8,939 nucleotides of DNA, taken from NCBI GenBank assembly GCA_900756605.1, contig CAAEKX010000042.1:1-8939 (forward strand), given 5' to 3'. The position numbers were made by a program, and so were the translations under genes. The notes under the pieces are model-generated. The model made no database searches and was not told the DNA's origin. It was given only the letters and a program-made list of their open reading frames with translations. This document shows, one piece after another, positions 5,494 through 8,939 of this stretch. The DNA comes from Coriobacteriia bacterium. GTDB taxonomy: Bacteria; Actinomycetota; Coriobacteriia; Coriobacteriales; QAMH01. Every line of letters begins with the position of its first letter. The first letter of the stretch is position 1.

Positions 5494-5507
5494 CGAACAT
5501 TTGTTCC
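5494..5507. promoter_or_regulatory. LexA (Cheo/DinR-type) operator
   Basis: CGAACATTTGTTCC matches the CGAAC-N4-GTTYC operator of Gram-positive LexA/DinR, with dyad GAAC/GTTC. It lies downstream of the TTGACA promoter and 87 bases before the polymerase ATG, as expected for an SOS-repressed operon. Confidence 0.78.
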
Positions 5508-5593
5508 CAATCATTCACGAATCGCAGCACGGGAAGAGAGGCTCTGTCGAAGACGAGGCTGATGAATCCATAACCTGGGAGGAGGTACGGCAT

Positions 5594-6880
5594 ATGGAGT
5601 CCCAGATGCGCGAGCGCGTCGTCATGCACATAGACATGAATGCGTTCTATGCCAGCGTGGCCCAGCACCTCGACCCCTCCCTTCGAAACCGCCCCATCGC
5701 CGTTGCGGGCGACCCGAAGAAGCGAAACGGCATCGTGCTTGCCAAATCCAGGCAGGCGAAGGCGGCGGGAGTGAAGACGGGCTGTGCCATCTGGGAGGCC
5801 AAGAAGGTGTGCCCGGATATCACCATCGTGCCCCCTGACTATGCTGCGTACAAGAAGTACTCGCGCCTCGCGCGGATGATCTACTACGACTACACCGACC
5901 TCGTCGAGCCGTTCGGGCTGGATGAGTCGTGGGTCGAGGTCACGAACTCGCTGCACCTCTTCGGCGGCGATGGGCTGTTGCTCGCTCAGGAGATATCGGA
6001 GCGTGTGAAGGCGGAACTCGGGCTCACCGTCAGCGTGGGGCTGTCGTTCAACAAGGTGATGGCCAAGCTCGGAAGCGACATCGATCCGGGAGACGGCATC
6101 GTGTCCATCACCCCCGAGAGCCTACCTGAGGTGGTGTGGCCGCGCGCAGCATCCGATCTCATCTACGTGGGACCGGCGACCGCCCGCAAGCTCCACTCTG
6201 CAGGCAAGGACACCATAGGGGACCTCGCCCACGCCTCGGATATATTCCTCAAGCGGCGCTTCGGGGTGGTCGGGCTCATGTTGCACGACTTCGCCAATGG
6301 TATCGACGGCTCGCCGGTGCGGCAATTCGACCCTACAAAAGCCGACGTGGAATACGACATCAAGGGCATCGGGAACGGCCTCACCGCCCCGCATGACTTA
6401 GAAAGCGAGCGCGACGCCAAGGCACTCGTGTGGCTGCTCGCAGAGTCCGTCGGTCAGCGTCTTCGCGAGTCGCGCCTGCGCTGCCGAACCGTCTCGGTTG
6501 GCCTGCGCCGCGCGGGAGATCTGTCTGGATATGCGCGTCAGCGCACCCGCAAGGCGCCCACCTGCCTCACGAAGGACATCGCAAACACCGCCATGGAGCT
6601 CATACTTGAGAACCAGCCGATCGACCCCGAGCATGCCTTGCGCGCCATCCACGTGCGCGCCACGAACCTCGTGCCCATGGATATGCCCGTCCAATGCGAC
6701 CTTTTCGGCAATGTGGAAGCCATCGCAGCGCAAGAGCGGCTGGAAGCTGCCATAGACGACCTTCGCCGCCGCTTCGGAAACGGGTGCGTACGCCGCGTGG
6801 TCGAGCTCACCGACGACACCATGAGAAACCTCGACATCAAGCGCGACAACACCGTGCATCCCATAGGGTTCTTGCGCTAG
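5594..6880 (+). CDS. Y-family translesion DNA polymerase (DinB/Pol IV-like)
   Basis: The 428-aa enzyme inserts nucleotides opposite damaged template bases. HIDMNAFYASV (12-22) holds metal ligand D14 and the steric-gate aromatic at Y19. The finger block is SRQAKAAGVKTG. LVEPFGLDESWVEVT carries the catalytic D110-E111 pair. TVSVGLSFNKVMAKLGSDID closes the palm, and YVGPATARKLHSAG is the helix-hairpin-helix thumb. PVQCDLF (QCDLF at about 367-371) is a beta-clamp motif of the QLxLF type. The frame is open from 5501, but that would begin inside the LexA box; ATG 5594 is chosen for GGGAGGAGG (5577-5585), 8 nt upstream. Its close linkage with SRAP and a companion, and its SLDEAY-to-GLDESW variation, suggest an accessory, mobile-element polymerase rather than the housekeeping dinB. 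Confidence 0.95.
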   Translation: MESQMRERVVMHIDMNAFYASVAQHLDPSLRNRPIAVAGDPKKRNGIVLAKSRQAKAAGVKTGCAIWEAKKVCPDITIVPPDYAAYKKYSRLARMIYYDYTDLVEPFGLDESWVEVTNSLHLFGGDGLLLAQEISERVKAELGLTVSVGLSFNKVMAKLGSDIDPGDGIVSITPESLPEVVWPRAASDLIYVGPATARKLHSAGKDTIGDLAHASDIFLKRRFGVVGLMLHDFANGIDGSPVRQFDPTKADVEYDIKGIGNGLTAPHDLESERDAKALVWLLAESVGQRLRESRLRCRTVSVGLRRAGDLSGYARQRTRKAPTCLTKDIANTAMELILENQPIDPEHALRAIHVRATNLVPMDMPVQCDLFGNVEAIAAQERLEAAIDDLRRRFGNGCVRRVVELTDDTMRNLDIKRDNTVHPIGFLR

Positions 6881-6889
6881 GCGGCATGC

Positions 6890-7183
6890 ATGCAGGGGAT
6901 AGATGCCAGACACAAGCGCTACGTGCCCGTCACCACGTTCACCAACGAGGAGGGGCAGGTGCGCCCGATGTCCATCCTGTGGTTCGATGGCGAGAAGTAC
7001 TCGACGCTCGTCATCGACGAGGTAAAGGATGTGCGACGCATGTCTTCCCGCCGTGTCGGAGGAGACGGCATCTGCTATACGATACGGGTCGGCAGAAACA
7101 TCACGCGGCTCTACTTCGAGGATCCGAGATGGTTCGTCGAAGCGAAGGAGCCCTGGAACGACTGCGCAGCAGACGGCTACTGA
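6890..7183 (+). CDS. 97-aa companion of the Y-family polymerase, function unknown
   Basis: This small protein is predicted to be mostly beta, with PVTTFTNEEGQVRPMSILWF, DGEKYSTLVIDEV, YTIRVGRNITRLYFED and a C-terminal WFVEAKEPWND. I recall short unnamed proteins of this type beside Y-family polymerases in Gram-positive mobile elements, but I have no function to give. It lies between polymerase and SRAP: its ATG is 9 bases after the polymerase stop and in the same frame, and its TGA is 9 bases before the SRAP ATG. No Shine-Dalgarno precedes 6890 (only gcggcatgc), so translation probably depends on ribosomes finishing the polymerase gene. Codon usage fits the neighbours, and the tight packing supports it as a real gene. 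Confidence 0.8.
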   Translation: MQGIDARHKRYVPVTTFTNEEGQVRPMSILWFDGEKYSTLVIDEVKDVRRMSSRRVGGDGICYTIRVGRNITRLYFEDPRWFVEAKEPWNDCAADGY

Positions 7184-7192
7184 AGGATTGCT

Positions 7193-7837
7193 ATGTGCGG
7201 AAGGTTCGTATCGCTTTCATGGGACGAGGTGCTCGGGGTCATCCAGAGCATCGAGATGGACACGCCCTTCAACCCAGAGCCCGACTGGCCTGCGCGAAGG
7301 CCTGACGCCTTCCCCAAGTCCATAGCGCCCATCATCGTGCCGAAGCACGACGAGCTTGTGCCTTTGGATCTTCGCTGGGGGTTCGCCGCGCCCTGGGACG
7401 AGCGCAAGGTGCTCTTCAACACCCGCATCGAGACCGCCCTCGGCCAGAGAAGCGGCGTCTGGCGCGAGGCCATCGAGCATGGCCGCTGCATCGTGCCCAC
7501 CTTCGGCTTCTTCGAGCCAAGCGCTACCGAGACCGTCGCGAGCCCGCGCACGGGAAAGCTCATCAAGAAGCAGTACGAGTTCGCCTTACCCGGACGCCTC
7601 ACCCTGCTCGCAGGAGTGCGCAACGAGGATGCCTTCAGCGTGGTCACCACCGAGCCGAACCGCTTCGTGGCTCCGATCCACGCTCGCATGCCCATCGCGC
7701 TCGAACCTAGCGAGGTGATCCGATGGCTCACAGGCGACTTCGCCGTACTCGCGGACAGGAGCAACGTCATCCTAGATGTCACCGGCGAACAGGCGCCAGA
7801 CGAGGCTCGGCAAGGATTCGCGCCGACGCTGTTCTAA
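7193..7837 (+). CDS. SRAP-domain abasic-site protein (YedK/HMCES family)
   Basis: The 214-aa protein belongs to the SOS response-associated peptidase family, which crosslinks covalently to abasic sites in single-stranded DNA through its N-terminal Cys and shields them from cleavage. All active-site positions are present: MCGR with C2 exposed after Met removal, N76 in FNTRIE, E108 in GFFEP and H163 in IHARMP. These fit YedK C2, N75, E105 and H160. One oddity is P109, where most members have Trp (GFYEW). The ATG at 7193 has AAGGA (7183-7187) 5 nt upstream, and the start is fixed by the need for Cys at position 2. As last gene of the LexA-controlled cassette it complements the polymerase: one bypasses lesions, the other protects abasic gaps. 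Confidence 0.95.
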   Translation: MCGRFVSLSWDEVLGVIQSIEMDTPFNPEPDWPARRPDAFPKSIAPIIVPKHDELVPLDLRWGFAAPWDERKVLFNTRIETALGQRSGVWREAIEHGRCIVPTFGFFEPSATETVASPRTGKLIKKQYEFALPGRLTLLAGVRNEDAFSVVTTEPNRFVAPIHARMPIALEPSEVIRWLTGDFAVLADRSNVILDVTGEQAPDEARQGFAPTLF

Positions 7838-7843
7838 CGCTCC

Positions 7844-7858
7844 CGAGAGCCGCTCTCG
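7844..7858 (+). terminator. Possible terminator hairpin after the SOS cassette
   Basis: CGAGAG (7844-7849) pairs perfectly with CTCTCG (7853-7858) around a 3-base loop, 7 bases after the SRAP stop. What follows is pyrimidine-rich (tcccccttctcctt) rather than a clean T run, so it is a weak intrinsic terminator candidate. Confidence 0.35.
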
Positions 7859-7945
7859 TCCCCCTTCTCCTTGACGCAGGTCAATCCATCACCCTTTCCG
7901 CGCTCCTAGCAACCCGAATGCTCGCAGGCCCTCCCGCGCACGCGC

Positions 7946-8034
7946 CAAGGGCCGCGAAAACTTTTTCTGGCATCTAGCCATCTCCGTATCGCCATAAAAA
8001 CTCAAGCCCTGTCGGGTTTCGCATTTCCCCCTTG
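7946..8034 (+). promoter_or_regulatory. Conserved structured leader element, copy 3
   Basis: This 89-nt copy is the most divergent in the long arm and therefore the most informative. CAAGGG (7946-7951) pairs with CCCTTG (8029-8034), GCGAAA with TTTCGC, and CCC/GGG enclose TGTC. In the long arm the C-G pair of copies 1 and 2 becomes T-A, and a neighbouring mismatch becomes a pair (TTTTTCTGGC against GCCATAAAAA), so the stem is kept while the sequence changes. It ends 60 nt before the ATG at 8095. GCGCAAGG at 8066-8073 again lies between element and ribosome site. The remainder of 7838-8094 shows only the hairpin at 7844-7858. Confidence 0.72.
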
Positions 8035-8094
8035 CACCTGCACGGGCGCCCTGCGCTCTCCGGGTGCGCAAGGAACGCCATAGAAAGGGGTGAG

Positions 8095-8939
8095 ATGATG
8101 CCAACCGCATCCACGAGAAGGAGGACGAGGCGCGAGCCTCCGCAGAGCGAGTCGCTCTTCCAGTTCTGCAGACACTGCGGAAGCCAGTTCGAGCCCAACA
8201 GCACGCCTGTCGCGGACGTCTGCCAAGACTGCATCGACATGCTCTATTTCCGCTGCGACGAGTGCGGAGCCTATCACGACATCGACACCGCGCTCACGAG
8301 CACTTCCGGGCGCGTGCTGTGCGCATCGTGCGCCGAGGAGCACACGTTCGTCTGCCTCGACTGCGGATGCCGTCACGAGGTTTCGAGCCACGAGCGCCAT
8401 CACGACCGCTCGGGACGCACCATCTGCGACATGTGCGTGACGAACTACTCGCGCTGCGATTGCTGCGGAGGGCTCCTGCGAAACGGCGACCTGCAGCAGG
8501 GCGCCGACGGTCGCTTCTGCTGGTCGTGCATGGCCTACAACTCGGGCCGGGCGATCATGTCCTACAGCTTCAAGCCGGAGCCCGTCTTCCACGACGTCGA
8601 GGGATGCGAGCCGACCGGACTCTACCTCGGGGTCGAGCTTGAGATGGACTACGGCAACGCCGAGGCGGCGGCGAAGAGGATTTCGGAGGAATTCGGCCAG
8701 AAGATGCTCTACTTCAAGCACGACGGCAGCCTCGATGAGGGTTGCGAGCTCGTCACCCATCCCATGAGCCCCGAGTACATGATGTCGGATGCGGGCAAGG
8801 CGATGTGGCGCGGCATCTGCGCCTCGGCGCTCGCCGAGGGCATGAGGAGCCACGACACCGACACCTGCGGGCTCCATGTCCACGTCAGCCGAGACTTCTT
8901 CGGGGCGAATCAGACATCCCAGGAGCTCACCGAGCTCAA
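8095..8939 (+). CDS. Zinc-module/amidoligase-like fusion protein (3' end beyond window)
   Basis: The frame opens at ATG 8095 (or the adjacent 8098) behind GAAAGGGG (8083-8090) and runs off the window after 281 residues. The first 146 residues hold four tandem CxxC...CxxC units: C25/C28 with C43/C46, C54/C57 with C76/C79, C87/C90 with C111/C114, and C121/C124 with C142/C145. These suggest four zinc ribbons or treble clefs. A linker leads to an amidoligase-like domain (Pfam Amidoligase_2, carboxylate-amine ligases related to glutamine synthetase/GCS). GVELEMD (179-185), FKHDGSLDEGCELVTHPM (207-224) and CGLHVHVSR (258-266) match its nucleotide- and metal-binding blocks. The family is typical of phages and integrative elements, and its substrate is usually unknown. 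The conserved acidic and His residues look intact. Led by element copy 3. Confidence 0.88.
   Translation, partial: MMPTASTRRRTRREPPQSESLFQFCRHCGSQFEPNSTPVADVCQDCIDMLYFRCDECGAYHDIDTALTSTSGRVLCASCAEEHTFVCLDCGCRHEVSSHERHHDRSGRTICDMCVTNYSRCDCCGGLLRNGDLQQGADGRFCWSCMAYNSGRAIMSYSFKPEPVFHDVEGCEPTGLYLGVELEMDYGNAEAAAKRISEEFGQKMLYFKHDGSLDEGCELVTHPMSPEYMMSDAGKAMWRGICASALAEGMRSHDTDTCGLHVHVSRDFFGANQTSQELTEL

Noticed and set aside
5501..5593. Upstream extension of the Y-family polymerase to 5501
   Set aside because: It would start inside the LexA box; ATG 5594 has a strong Shine-Dalgarno and the natural family N terminus.
2868..8034. CRISPR array
   Set aside because: The three long repeats are kilobases apart with genes between them; no short regularly spaced repeats or cas genes.
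8002..8883. 293-aa minus-strand open frame
   Set aside because: Antisense shadow of the zinc-module/amidoligase gene; Ala/Val/Arg-rich composition and no motifs.

Overview
The window is GC-rich, apart from short AT-rich intergenic patches, and reads as an accessory (island or integrative-element) region of a high-GC Gram-positive bacterium. A gut actinobacterium of the class Coriobacteriia is the best guess. That rests on base composition, AGGAGG-type ribosome sites, GTG/TTG starts, a Cheo-type (CGAAC-N4-GTTC) LexA box and the gene types present; no ribosomal or housekeeping protein gene is here to fix the taxonomy. The left edge holds the 3' end of an unrecognised gene. It is followed, convergently, by a Lnu/ANT(2'')-like nucleotidyltransferase on the minus strand, an AT-rich gap with four helically phased TGACCAC repeats, and a minus-strand tRNA-Pro(CGG) with encoded CCA. 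Next, also on the minus strand, comes an AbiE toxin-antitoxin operon (abiEi then abiEii, 4-base ATGA overlap) with a recognisable promoter and an inverted-repeat operator. The antitoxin's expected start codon reads GTC, which is not a normal start.

From about 2.86 kb to the right edge every gene is on the plus strand: an unknown 222-aa protein, a small N6-adenine-methylase-like protein without a visible NPP[FY] motif, an unknown 123-aa protein, a stand-alone ChlI-like domain, an SOS cassette (LexA box, Y-family DNA polymerase, 97-aa companion, SRAP/YedK-type abasic-site protein), and a 3'-truncated protein with four CxxC-CxxC zinc modules fused to an amidoligase-like domain.

The most striking non-coding signal is an element of 88-89 nt present three times (2868-2956, 4583-4670, 7946-8034). 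Each copy is in the same orientation, 60-80 nt upstream of a start codon: the 222-aa gene, the 123-aa gene and the zinc/amidoligase gene. The copies share invariant arms that fold into a compact three-way junction, with at least one compensatory change in a stem. Each is followed by a further CAAGG that could compete for the closing strand. I do not recognise it as a named RNA family. It looks like a cis-acting RNA leader tying accessory genes into one regulon.

A second, smaller repeat is a palindrome with a shared 15-nt core, found once beyond the abiEii stop and once inside the ChlI-like gene. The plus-strand block therefore combines DNA-damage tolerance and repair (polymerase, SRAP), DNA modification (methylase-like protein) and unknown accessory proteins under at least two control layers: LexA, and the repeated leader element.
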